A program made the translations under genes and the position numbers. Positions 53,641-61,408 of a stretch of DNA of 64,000 nucleotides are shown here, one piece after another. Numbering within the stretch: the first letter of the stretch is position 1; each line of letters begins with the position of its first letter. The notes below the pieces were generated by a model. It had not been told where the DNA came from. It did not search any database and saw only the letters and a program-made list of their open reading frames with translations. Source of the DNA: Desulfosporosinus sp. I2 (GTDB taxonomy: Bacteria > Bacillota > Desulfitobacteriia > Desulfitobacteriales > Desulfitobacteriaceae); contig NZ_JYNH01000006.1 of NCBI RefSeq assembly GCF_000960765.1, forward strand, positions 1 through 64,000, written 5' to 3'.

Positions 53641-54293
53641 GTGGGGAAAGAAATAATTCTACTTGCGGAGTCTAAGAAATATAACAATTTATGTATTGCA
53701 GGGATCGATACGAGCACAGGTGATTGGATAAGAATCGTTTCACAAGATAGTGGCGTTTCTCACGCAGTCAAGGTTGAGGATGCAATTTATGAAGATGGAA
53801 GTGTTCCAGAATTACTGGATATTGTTGAAATAGAATGTAATGGGTGTCAATTAAATTACTACCAAATTGAAAATTATGTATATGATCCTGGTTACTATTG
53901 GTCTAAAATCGGACGAGCTACAAAAGAGACGTCTTAAAAATCCACCCACTTGAACATAAAGATTTTATATTTCACAATACAGATAAGAGAGTACATAAAG
54001 ATTATCTCCTTGAACTTAATGATGAATTTAAGTATTCGCTTATGCTTATTAGACCCACTAGGATCAAGGGACATGTGAGACAGTGGCCAAATAGGAAAGA
54101 TGTAATATTGCAAGTGGCTGGAGTAAGTTTAGTTTTCAAATCGAATATCCACCAAAAATATGCCGTCATTGACCAAAGAATTGTGTGGTATGGAAGTATC
54201 AACCTTTTGAGTTTTGGTAGTGCCGAAGAAAGTATCATGCGACTGGATAGCCCAAACATTGCTAATGAATTAGTAATGAGCATGGACAAATAA
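53641..54293 (+). pseudogene. Frameshifted OB-type protein joined to a PLD tail
   Basis: GTG 53641 opens MGKEIILLAESKKYNNLCIAGIDTSTGDWIRIVS, resembling the dual-OB proteins that accompany DUF488 genes. This frame stops at 53937 after ...GRATKETS. The -1 frame continues ...KRDVLKIHPLEHKDFIFHN...KYSLMLIRP, which fits the same protein if one A is restored in the run at 53922-53925. From about 54060 the frame becomes a phospholipase-D-like end, IHQKYAVIDQRIVWYGSINLLSFG, with an HxKx4D motif, as in the tails of some helicase-PLD proteins. So it is a deletion chimera with a frameshift. Confidence 0.6.
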
Positions 54294-54298
54294 AATAC

Positions 54299-54330
54299 AG
54301 CCGGGAAATATCAAGTTTCCCGGCTATATT
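54299..54330 (+). terminator. Terminator after the PLD tail
   Basis: AGCCGGGAAA (54299-54308) and TTTCCCGGCT (54316-54325) are perfect 10-bp arms followed by a T-rich tract. Confidence 0.8.
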
Positions 54331-54418
54331 ATTCTTAATGATCTTCAATTAATTTATGATATAATATATGTAAGTAATTGTAAGTGAAATGGATGTTAAA
54401 TTTAGGGAGGTATTCGGT

Positions 54419-54679
54419 ATGACTTTAGCGCAAAAGATTGAGCAGATTTTAAAAGATGAGTTAAAGCCTGAAAATATTAAAACAATTATCGATTTAGCAG
54501 AATTGTTAAAGGTTAGAGAAAGCCAAAAGAAATGGGATGAAATTAATGAGTCCGAACATGAATTTATCGCTGCGGAAGAACAGTCCCATCTTAATGAAGT
54601 AAAAGCAAAAGGTCAATTTATTGACCAAGATGAACTTCTACAAGAATTGGGGATAAGCAAAGATGAGATACAAAATTAA
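54419..54679 (+). CDS. Antitoxin-like partner of the RelE-type toxin
   Basis: An 86-aa protein, MTLAQKIEQILKDELKPENIKTIIDLAELL..., acidic and mostly helical, as in antitoxins with a disordered C-terminal toxin-wrapping tail (DEIQN end). ATG 54419 follows GGGAGG. The next gene starts 17 bases before its stop, the usual antitoxin-toxin overlap. Its own DNA-binding class is not clear. Confidence 0.7.
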   Translation: MTLAQKIEQILKDELKPENIKTIIDLAELLKVRESQKKWDEINESEHEFIAAEEQSHLNEVKAKGQFIDQDELLQELGISKDEIQN

Positions 54680-54911
54680 GTATGAAAAAGATTGTCTTGA
54701 ATACTTAGAGAAATTGGATAGAAATACTCAAGTTAGAATCATTAATGCTATAAGCCAACTTCCGTTTGGGGATGTGAAAAAATTGCAAGGAAATATTAAT
54801 GACTACAGATTGAGAGTTGGTAATTACAGAATTGTATTTAGCAAAGATGATGAAAACATATTAATTTGTGTCATCAAAATTGCTCCTCGTGGAGAAGTTT
54901 ATAAGAAATGA
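54663..54911 (+). CDS. RelE/ParE-family toxin
   Basis: An 82-aa RelE-fold protein: MRYKIKYEKDCLEYLEKLDRNTQVRI, then VKKLQGNINDYRLRVGNYRIVFS and VIKIAPRGEVYKK. The pattern LxG....YRLRVGxYRIVF is the family signature, and the basic residues for mRNA binding are kept. It appears intact, unlike the HigBA-type module in the same island. It is convergent with the LarA-like gene, which marks the island's likely right border. Confidence 0.88.
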   Translation: MRYKIKYEKDCLEYLEKLDRNTQVRIINAISQLPFGDVKKLQGNINDYRLRVGNYRIVFSKDDENILICVIKIAPRGEVYKK

Positions 54912-54937
54912 TAAGAGACCTGAAGAGGGTCTTTTAA

Positions 54938-56236
54938 TTATTTCTGTATTAGCTTGAAACCAATGTCTGTCAGATTTCCTATCGAATCAAACGAAAAGTC
55001 CTCAGGTTTAGTAAGTATCGTGATATCCGCATGCTGCTCTGCCTCGGCGAGCATCGCTTCAGAAATAAAGATTTCATCAAGATGAAGCGAATTAGGAATG
55101 CGAACTAGGCGAAGTTGACTTAAGTCGTAAACACCACAGGTTTTAATGGTAGCTTGAATAGCTAAACGATCTGTCTCCATGATGAGAGGAATCCGCCCAG
55201 AGGGGGTAGCTGTCGAGGTTAAAATATTGGCGTAAGTGATATCGAAGTTGATCTTGTTAAACAGGCGTCGGGTGGTGATATCCGCGAGACCCATTCCACA
55301 GGTATTCCCGTGACTACGGTCTGTAACATCGAGCACGACCAGTCTTGAAGGCGGTTTAGCAGTAGGAGCAACACAGGTTGTCGAGGCGCGACCGATCGTA
55401 TGTGAATCCATGCCCCCTCCCGAAAACTCCTTACCTAACTGATCCACGATGAGAACGTCAATGTGTTGTAATAAAATTTTGGGAAGATTTGCTTTGGACT
55501 CAATAAGTAGCTTTTGGTCCATAGCAACAATTTCTTCAGGTCGTACTGCTACAATTTTTGCTATACGATCATAGGCATTTTCCACAGTGCCAATCCCAAA
55601 TATGAAGGATGCCTTCTCTAGTTTTATCTTGGTCATTTCCATGATGAACTCGCCCATACGTGTGAAGCCGAAGACATGACAGGAGTCCGCACCTTTTTGT
55701 TTGCCTAAGCCGATGGTAATCATCTTGGAAAGACCGCTTTCGATGGGTCCAGTGAAAGCATTATGGGCTTTGATACGGTTAACAACGATAATGCCATCCG
55801 CTTCGAACGCGTGTTTATCGATTAAGATAGGTAGTCCGATATCAAGTACCCCTAGTTGAACAACTTCCATAGACGAAATTATAGGGCAACCGATCGTAGC
55901 TTCGGTTATTCCTAGATTAGCTAAGACTTGCTGCTGTCCTTCTGCCGTTGCACCGCCATGACTGCCCATGGCCGGAACAATAAAGGGTGAGGCTTCAAGT
56001 CCCTTTAACTCGTCTACCAAAGTTCGGACGATGAGAGGAAGTTCTGCCATCCCACGACTCCCAACAGCAATGGCAATACGCATTCCTTTTTTGACACTTC
56101 CGCTAATCTCCGGTCTTCGGATTTGTTCCCTGAGGGTTTGCGCAACATCCTTAACTTCTATAGCAGGAAATTGTTGGCGTATTCTAGCCATCTTGGGTAA
56201 AGGGATGTTCTGGAGCATCTCCGTAATAACTGACAT
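54938..56236 (-). CDS. LarA-like (DUF2088) nickel-pincer-type racemase/epimerase homologue
   Basis: A 432-aa protein with the DUF2088/LarA N-terminal domain. IAVGSRGMAELPLIVRTL, PAMGSHGGATAEGQ (His like the LarA catalytic His), and RIKAHNAFTGPIESGLSKMITIGLGKQKGADSCH (His, Lys and His resembling the LarA set that holds and uses the nickel pincer) are visible, though the spacing differs from lactate racemase. It is probably a 2-hydroxy-acid racemase or epimerase for the nearby pathway. It has its own sigma-54 promoter (56287-56303) and is divergent from the PrpR-like activator. Confidence 0.75.
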   Translation of the reverse strand: MSVITEMLQNIPLPKMARIRQQFPAIEVKDVAQTLREQIRRPEISGSVKKGMRIAIAVGSRGMAELPLIVRTLVDELKGLEASPFIVPAMGSHGGATAEGQQQVLANLGITEATIGCPIISSMEVVQLGVLDIGLPILIDKHAFEADGIIVVNRIKAHNAFTGPIESGLSKMITIGLGKQKGADSCHVFGFTRMGEFIMEMTKIKLEKASFIFGIGTVENAYDRIAKIVAVRPEEIVAMDQKLLIESKANLPKILLQHIDVLIVDQLGKEFSGGGMDSHTIGRASTTCVAPTAKPPSRLVVLDVTDRSHGNTCGMGLADITTRRLFNKINFDITYANILTSTATPSGRIPLIMETDRLAIQATIKTCGVYDLSQLRLVRIPNSLHLDEIFISEAMLAEAEQHADITILTKPEDFSFDSIGNLTDIGFKLIQK

Positions 56237-56286
56237 TTCCTTAAACCACCTTTACAATTATAAGTAATTATGCTAATCAAATAACA

Positions 56287-56303
56287 TGCAAGCAGCATGC
56301 CAA
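56287..56303 (-). promoter_or_regulatory. Sigma-54 (-24/-12) promoter of the LarA-like gene
   Basis: On the minus strand the sequence is TTGGCATGCTGCTTGCA, with GG and GC ten bases apart as required, about 50 bases before the ATG. It closely matches the promoter at 58634. Confidence 0.8.
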
Positions 56304-56382
56304 AAATAGAGACGTATAGACCAAGTGAACTCGTCCCACTAAAGCTGCATAAAATGACCTGTAGGGACAACCTTTGTGTTTG

Positions 56383-56400
56383 ATGCTACAAATGTTGCAT
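56383..56400. promoter_or_regulatory. Palindrome, candidate activator site
   Basis: ATGCTACAAATGTTGCAT is palindromic except for one pair and the centre. It lies 80 bases upstream of the LarA-like promoter (and between the divergent genes), a normal enhancer position. A related palindrome is at 58386-58408. Confidence 0.5.
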
Positions 56401-56478
56401 TTTCCAGTTAATACTAAGCTTGTACAAACAGTCTTTGTTTGAGATATAATAGAAGAAAATTCGAAATAGGTGGTGCCC

Positions 56479-58398
56479 ATGGAGAAGATCGCTTTTATAG
56501 CTCCGTTTGAGAAGATTTTGGCTATGGGTCAAAAGGCAATTGAAGAATTAGGGCTTGAAGATAAGGTGAAGTGTTATCTTGGGATTCATGCCTATGGTGT
56601 GGAAATTGCCAAAAAAACCGTCAATAGTGGGACGGACGTCATCGTTAGCCGCGGGGGAACGGCTGAGCTTATCGCTAAGTCTGGTATTCAAATACCTGTG
56701 GTTGAGATACCGATCACTGTTCAAGATTTGGCGGAGGCCTTGGTCAAAGCAAAGAAATTAACGGGGTTGGATAATCCGAAGATTGCTGTAATGGCCTTTA
56801 AAAATATGATCTATAGCGTTGAAGTCTTTGCCAAGGTAATGGACATTCAATTAATTATTTATAAGGTGGATACGGAAGAAGAAATACCCGGCATGGTGGA
56901 ACGAGCCCTTCGGGAAAAGCCCGATGTCTTGGTTGGCGGTAAGATCACAACGACCTTAGCGACGGAAGCGGGTGTAAAAACGGTATTACTCACATCAGGA
57001 ATTGATTCGTTTCGGACAGCCTTTCAGCAAGCGGAAACCCTGTCTTATGTCCGACGCCTCGAGAAGGAACGGATGCAGAAATTTCGTGTCTTAGTGGATT
57101 ACTCCACCCAGGGAATTATTAGTATTGATAGTGAAAAACGGATAGAGGTTTTTAATAGCGCTGCTGAACGATTATTAGGCTATAGCGCGCTTGAGGTAAC
57201 TGGGAAAAATATTGAAACAGTTTGCTCTTCTCTCCCTGTCGATAGCTGCTTGAAAGAAGCAAAGGATTTACGGGGCGAATTGCTAAAAATCAACCATAAG
57301 AAAGTCATTGCTAACATTATCCCGATTATCATTGGCGAAGTTGTGACCGGCGCCATGATCACCATTGAAGATGTAGGACAAATTGTGGAAATGGAAGCAA
57401 CGATTCGCAAAAGTATTTATAGCAAGGGATTGACTGCTCAGTATCAGCTGAGTGACATTCGAGGATTATCACCACAAATTATTGAATCCAAACGGATTGC
57501 TCAAGAATACGCGGGTGTTGATGCGACCGTCTTGATTCTTGGCGGATCTGGGACCGGGAAGGAATTATTTGCTCAGGGCATTCACAATGCCAGTAAGCGA
57601 AAGCAGAGCCCCTTTGTGGCGGTGAATTGTGGGGCAATCCCATTTAGCCTACTGGAGAGTGAACTCTTTGGCTATGTTGAAGGAGCTTTTACAGGCGCGA
57701 ATAAAAAGGGTAAGGCTGGTTTCTTTGAATTGGCCCATGGAGGCACGATCTTCTTAGACGAAATTGCAGAAATGGATAAAATTGCTCAGACTAGTTTGCT
57801 GCGTGTTATTCAAGAAAGGCGAGTCATGCGCCTGGGAGATGATAAATATTTACCGATTGACGTAAGAATTATTGCTGCTACGAATAAGGATCTGCTCCAG
57901 TTGGTTAGCGAGGGCACATTTAGGGAGGATCTTTATTATCGGCTGAATGTTCTTCCGCTAGAATCACCAGCTTTAAGGGATCGGCTTGGAGATGCGGTTT
58001 ACATTGCTGAACACTACGTGGGTATTTACAACAAGCTGTTTGGCAGAGATGTTCAATTAAATAAGCAAGCGAAGGAGTATATTAACTCCTATGACTGGCC
58101 AGGTAATATCCGGCAACTTCGGAACGCGATGGAACGATTTGTGCTCATAACTAAAGAAAGAGAAATTTCTGCTGAATTATTGGAGAATATGCTGGGAGTC
58201 ATGACGGTAAGGAAACCTATAACTCCTAGCGAAAATTTGCCAGAGGATACCTCTGAAAAGTCAGAAATTCTACGGGTATTAGAAGAGACTGGCTATAATC
58301 AGAAAGAGGCGGCTAAAAGGTTAGGAATCGATCGAAGTACACTGTATCGGAAACTAAAAGCCCTTAAAGTCGAAGTAAAAAAGGTATGCAACACATGA
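56479..58398 (+). CDS. PrpR-like sigma-54-dependent activator
   Basis: A 639-aa enhancer-binding protein. Order: PrpR-type sensor domain (about 5-180), PAS (about 195-310), AAA+ domain (about 325-560) and Fis-type helix-turn-helix at the end (KEAAKRLGIDRSTLYRKLK). The AAA+ motifs are complete: GGSGTGKE (Walker A), VEGAFTGA (sigma-54 contact), GTIFLDEIAEM (Walker B) and an R-finger region. ATG 56479 is preferred over GTG 56470. It sits between two sigma-54 promoters and should activate both in response to a small acid. A perfect hairpin terminates it. Confidence 0.92.
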   Translation: MEKIAFIAPFEKILAMGQKAIEELGLEDKVKCYLGIHAYGVEIAKKTVNSGTDVIVSRGGTAELIAKSGIQIPVVEIPITVQDLAEALVKAKKLTGLDNPKIAVMAFKNMIYSVEVFAKVMDIQLIIYKVDTEEEIPGMVERALREKPDVLVGGKITTTLATEAGVKTVLLTSGIDSFRTAFQQAETLSYVRRLEKERMQKFRVLVDYSTQGIISIDSEKRIEVFNSAAERLLGYSALEVTGKNIETVCSSLPVDSCLKEAKDLRGELLKINHKKVIANIIPIIIGEVVTGAMITIEDVGQIVEMEATIRKSIYSKGLTAQYQLSDIRGLSPQIIESKRIAQEYAGVDATVLILGGSGTGKELFAQGIHNASKRKQSPFVAVNCGAIPFSLLESELFGYVEGAFTGANKKGKAGFFELAHGGTIFLDEIAEMDKIAQTSLLRVIQERRVMRLGDDKYLPIDVRIIAATNKDLLQLVSEGTFREDLYYRLNVLPLESPALRDRLGDAVYIAEHYVGIYNKLFGRDVQLNKQAKEYINSYDWPGNIRQLRNAMERFVLITKEREISAELLENMLGVMTVRKPITPSENLPEDTSEKSEILRVLEETGYNQKEAAKRLGIDRSTLYRKLKALKVEVKKVCNT

Positions 58399-58408
58399 TG
58401 TTTTGCAT
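58386..58408. promoter_or_regulatory. Long palindrome upstream of the GarR promoter
   Basis: A 23-base palindrome (arms ATGCAACACAT and ATGTTTTGCAT around G, one mismatch) overlaps the end of the activator gene. It is about 230 bases before the -24/-12 promoter at 58634, a workable enhancer distance, and shares ATGC.ACA half-sites with 56383. Confidence 0.5.
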
Positions 58409-58423
58409 GCCCCATGTTTTAGG

Positions 58424-58455
58424 AATAAGCGCAACAATTGTTGCGCTTATTTTTT
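58424..58455 (+). terminator. Terminator of the PrpR-like gene
   Basis: AATAAGCGCAACAA (58424-58437) and TTGTTGCGCTTATT (58438-58451) form a perfect palindrome, giving a stem of about 12 bp, followed by TTTT. Confidence 0.88.
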
Positions 58456-58633
58456 GTAGCTTCATTTATTTTAAGCCACTTACCAGAAAACAGTTTTTGC
58501 ACCTCAACAGCTCATCTGCACTTAAGGGGCAAGGTCTGAGTGACTCGGCGCAAGCGGAGCTTTCATTATTATTTCTGAGCAATTAAACAATGGAGAATTA
58601 TGAGGATATACGAAAGAAGTAAAGCAGAGTTTG

Positions 58634-58650
58634 TTGGCATGAAATTTGCA
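58634..58650 (+). promoter_or_regulatory. Sigma-54 (-24/-12) promoter of the garR operon
   Basis: TTGGCATGAAATTTGCA, with GG and GC ten bases apart, lies 83 bases before the reductase start. The -24 element is identical to that before the LarA-like gene. Confidence 0.82.
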
Positions 58651-58732
58651 ATATAAACCTATTGCGAGAGATCTGAAGAATTTGTCATTTTTACTCCCAA
58701 ATATGGGTTAATTTTTAGGAGGTGCTTCAAGT

Positions 58733-59620
58733 ATGAAGGTTGGATTTATTGGCTTAGGGATTATGGGCAAGCCCATGAGTAAGAATTTGATTAAAGCAGG
58801 TTATGAACTTGTGGTTATGGACAAGAACCAAAGTGCATTAGCGGAAGTCGTAGCGGCTGGAGCTCAATCTGCGACGACACCTAAAGAAGTTGCGGAACAG
58901 TCGGATATTATCATTACGATGTTGCCTAATTCCCCTCATGTCAAAGAAGTTGTCTTAGGGGAAAACGGAATTATTGAAGGGGCTAAAGCTGGAGCGATTG
59001 TCATTGATATGAGTTCGATCGCTCCCCTAGTTAGCCGGGAGGTTGCGGAAAGTCTGGCGGTCAAGGGAATTGAAATGCTCGATGCCCCTGTCAGTGGGGG
59101 AGAACCTAAAGCAATTGATGGAACGCTGTCCGTAATGGTGGGAGGTAAGCAGGAAATTTTTGATAAGTGCTATCCCATCATGAAAGCTATGGCGGGGTCC
59201 GTTGTTTTAACAGGGAGCGTTGGGGCAGGAAATGTCACTAAGCTTGCTAATCAAATCATTGTCGCCATCAACATCGCTGCAATGTCAGAAGCCTTGGTCT
59301 TAGCCACAAAGGCCGGGGTTGAACCGGAATTGGTTTATCAAGCCATTCGGGGAGGTTTGGCAGGAAGTACAGTTCTTGATGCCAAGGCCCCCCTCGTGAT
59401 GGATCGCAAATTTGATCCTGGTTTCCGCATCAATTTGCATATTAAGGATTTGAGTAACGTATTAGACACTTCTCATGAATTAGGAGTACCATTACCGCTG
59501 ACAGCAGCTGTCATGGAAATGATGCAAGCCCTTAAGGTAGATGGTATGGGTGATGCCGATCATGGAAGTCTAGCCCGCTATTATGAGAAAATGGCCCAAG
59601 TGGAAATCAAGCGTAGCTAA
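58733..59620 (+). CDS. garR: 2-hydroxy-3-oxopropionate (tartronate semialdehyde) reductase
   Basis: A 295-aa beta-hydroxyacid dehydrogenase that reduces tartronate semialdehyde to D-glycerate with NAD(P)H. VGFIGLGIMGKPMSKNL is the family's Rossmann start, DAPVSGGEPKAIDGTLSVMVGG holds the substrate loop, and the catalytic lysine is in GNVTKLANQ. The 3-hydroxyisobutyrate dehydrogenase family is similar, so specificity rests partly on the glycerate kinase downstream. ATG 58733 follows AGGAGG. First gene behind a sigma-54 promoter. Confidence 0.88.
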   Translation: MKVGFIGLGIMGKPMSKNLIKAGYELVVMDKNQSALAEVVAAGAQSATTPKEVAEQSDIIITMLPNSPHVKEVVLGENGIIEGAKAGAIVIDMSSIAPLVSREVAESLAVKGIEMLDAPVSGGEPKAIDGTLSVMVGGKQEIFDKCYPIMKAMAGSVVLTGSVGAGNVTKLANQIIVAINIAAMSEALVLATKAGVEPELVYQAIRGGLAGSTVLDAKAPLVMDRKFDPGFRINLHIKDLSNVLDTSHELGVPLPLTAAVMEMMQALKVDGMGDADHGSLARYYEKMAQVEIKRS

Positions 59621-59664
59621 AGCAAAGGATTTTACTGCAGACATGCTTTCGCTCCAATATCATA

Positions 59665-59696
59665 AGAACCTCTTATTACCGATAAGAGGTTCTACT
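59665..59696 (+). terminator. Hairpin between garR and the PPC-domain gene
   Basis: AGAACCTCTTAT (59665-59676) and ATAAGAGGTTCT (59682-59693) are perfect 12-bp arms, followed by ACTTT. The T-run is weak, so it may only partly stop transcription into the downstream genes. Confidence 0.6.
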
Positions 59697-59748
59697 TTAA
59701 ATAGGTTGAAAGATAACTTGGCACCGCTCTTTTAAAGTGGAGGTAATT

Positions 59749-60168
59749 ATGGAATACCGACAATTTAACTCGAAAATCGTCTTGCGGCTCGATAAAGGTG
59801 AAGAAATTATTAAATCTATTAAGGATTTATGTAAGGCTGAAGGAATTTCACTTGCTTCAGTTTCCGGCATTGGAGCCGTTAATAAAGCAAATATCGGGCT
59901 TTTTGAACAAGCAACAAAGGTTTACCATCCACGGGAACTCACAGGAAGCATGGAAATCACCAGCTTGCAAGGAAATGTTTCTGAAATGGGTGGTGAAGTT
60001 TACCTGCATCTGCATGTCACGCTTACCGATTCCACTTATCAGGCCTATGGTGGTCATTTGAACATGGCTTGGGTCGGCGCTACCGTTGAAATCATACTTG
60101 ATGTAATTGATGGAAAGATAGACAGAGTCAAGAATGAAGAAGTGGGACTTAATATTATTAAATTTTAG
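59749..60168 (+). CDS. PPC-domain (DUF296) protein
   Basis: A 139-aa single PPC/DUF296 domain. It reads LDKGEEIIKSIKDLCKAEGISLASVSGIGAVNKANIGLF, then GEVYLHLHVTL and YGGHLNMAWVGATVEIIL, with the three histidines that bind metal in bacterial members. These proteins form trimers; the function is unknown and the DNA-binding label comes from plant fusions. ATG 59749 follows GTGGAGG. It is placed between garR and garK. Confidence 0.85.
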   Translation: MEYRQFNSKIVLRLDKGEEIIKSIKDLCKAEGISLASVSGIGAVNKANIGLFEQATKVYHPRELTGSMEITSLQGNVSEMGGEVYLHLHVTLTDSTYQAYGGHLNMAWVGATVEIILDVIDGKIDRVKNEEVGLNIIKF

Positions 60169-60222
60169 TGGCATCGAGGCTCAGAAGCATAGGGATGAGG
60201 CTCTTCAAAGGAAGTGAAGTTT

Positions 60223-61374
60223 GTGCGTATTGTCGTGGCTCCAGATTCATTCAAAGGGAGCCTATCGTCGATCGAGGTTGCCAATGCTATGGAACAGGGA
60301 ATATTAGCTGTTTTTCCGGATGCGCAGGTCATCAAAGTACCGATTGCTGATGGGGGGGAAGGGACGACAGATTCTCTGATCAAAGCTACGGGTGGTCGCT
60401 ACATGAAAAATAAGGTCATGGGGCCTTTAGGGGATATAGTCGAAGCGTGCTGGGGAATCCTTGGCGATGAACAAACTGCTGTAATTGAGATGGCAGCAGC
60501 GTCCGGACTTACGTTAGTAGCAAAGGAGGAACGTAATCCACTGATTACTACAACCTACGGCACGGGTCAACTCATTAAGGCTGCACTTGATCAAGGAATA
60601 CGTAAGTTGATCATTGGCCTTGGTGGTAGTGCTACAAACGACGGCGGAGCGGGAATGGCAAGAGCACTCGGCGCGAAATTTCTTGATTCTTCAGGGAATG
60701 AATTGCCTAGTGGAGGTGGGGCGTTGATAACTTTAGAGAGAATAGATTGTATAGGATTGGACCGCAGGTTAGCTGAAACGACGATATTAGTGGCTTGCGA
60801 TGTTAATAATCCGCTCTGTGGCTCGCGTGGGGCCTCAGCTGTTTATGGACCTCAAAAAGGAGCTACACCAGCCATGATCGAAGAACTAGATCAGGCGCTT
60901 AAACATTACTCGTCTATTGCTAAGCTCACCACCGGTAAAGACATAACGGAGTGTCCAGGGGCAGGGGCGGCTGGAGGGCTAGGGGCGGGCTTCATGATTT
61001 TTACCTCAGCTCAACTTAAGCCCGGTGTTCAAATAGTGCTCGAGGCGACGGATTTCGAGGAAAAGGTCAAACATGCCGATCTAGTGATCACGGGCGAAGG
61101 CCGGACTGATTTTCAAACAGCCCATGGGAAAGCACCTGTCGGCGTAGCTGCGCTTGCCCAAAACTATAACGTTCCGACTCTATGTCTTTCCGGAGGGCTC
61201 GGTACGGGTTACGAGGACGTGTTGCACAAAGGAATAAAGGGGCTTATGAGTATTGTAGCGCAGCCCATGAGTTTAGAGGATTGCATGGATTCTGCTGCGG
61301 AGCTTGTGCAAGGAGCTACTAGTCGGTTATGTCAGATAATCCGGGTGGGGATGAATATGTCCCAAATTAAATAA
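60223..61374 (+). CDS. garK: Glycerate kinase (GarK/GlxK family)
   Basis: It phosphorylates D-glycerate, giving 2-phosphoglycerate (class I family). The 383-aa protein shows [44 protein letters not shown] and [12 protein letters not shown], all family signatures. GTG 60223 was chosen (AAGGA ten bases upstream); GTG 60214 is the alternative. It uses the product of the reductase two genes upstream, so the pair takes tartronate semialdehyde into glycolysis. Confidence 0.93.
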   Translation: MRIVVAPDSFKGSLSSIEVANAMEQGILAVFPDAQVIKVPIADGGEGTTDSLIKATGGRYMKNKVMGPLGDIVEACWGILGDEQTAVIEMAAASGLTLVAKEERNPLITTTYGTGQLIKAALDQGIRKLIIGLGGSATNDGGAGMARALGAKFLDSSGNELPSGGGALITLERIDCIGLDRRLAETTILVACDVNNPLCGSRGASAVYGPQKGATPAMIEELDQALKHYSSIAKLTTGKDITECPGAGAAGGLGAGFMIFTSAQLKPGVQIVLEATDFEEKVKHADLVITGEGRTDFQTAHGKAPVGVAALAQNYNVPTLCLSGGLGTGYEDVLHKGIKGLMSIVAQPMSLEDCMDSAAELVQGATSRLCQIIRVGMNMSQIK

Positions 61375-61408
61375 GCTATTAGTGCAATACAGAAAAGGAG
61401 CATCGATT

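Noticed and set aside
58386-58586. A 66-codon ORF after the PrpR-like gene
   Set aside because: It starts inside the activator's end and runs through a perfect terminator palindrome, which explains its hydrophobic-looking stretch.
59717-59735. TTGGCAC upstream of the PPC-domain gene as a second sigma-54 promoter
   Set aside because: The -24 box is perfect, but the -12 element reads CTTTTA without GC.
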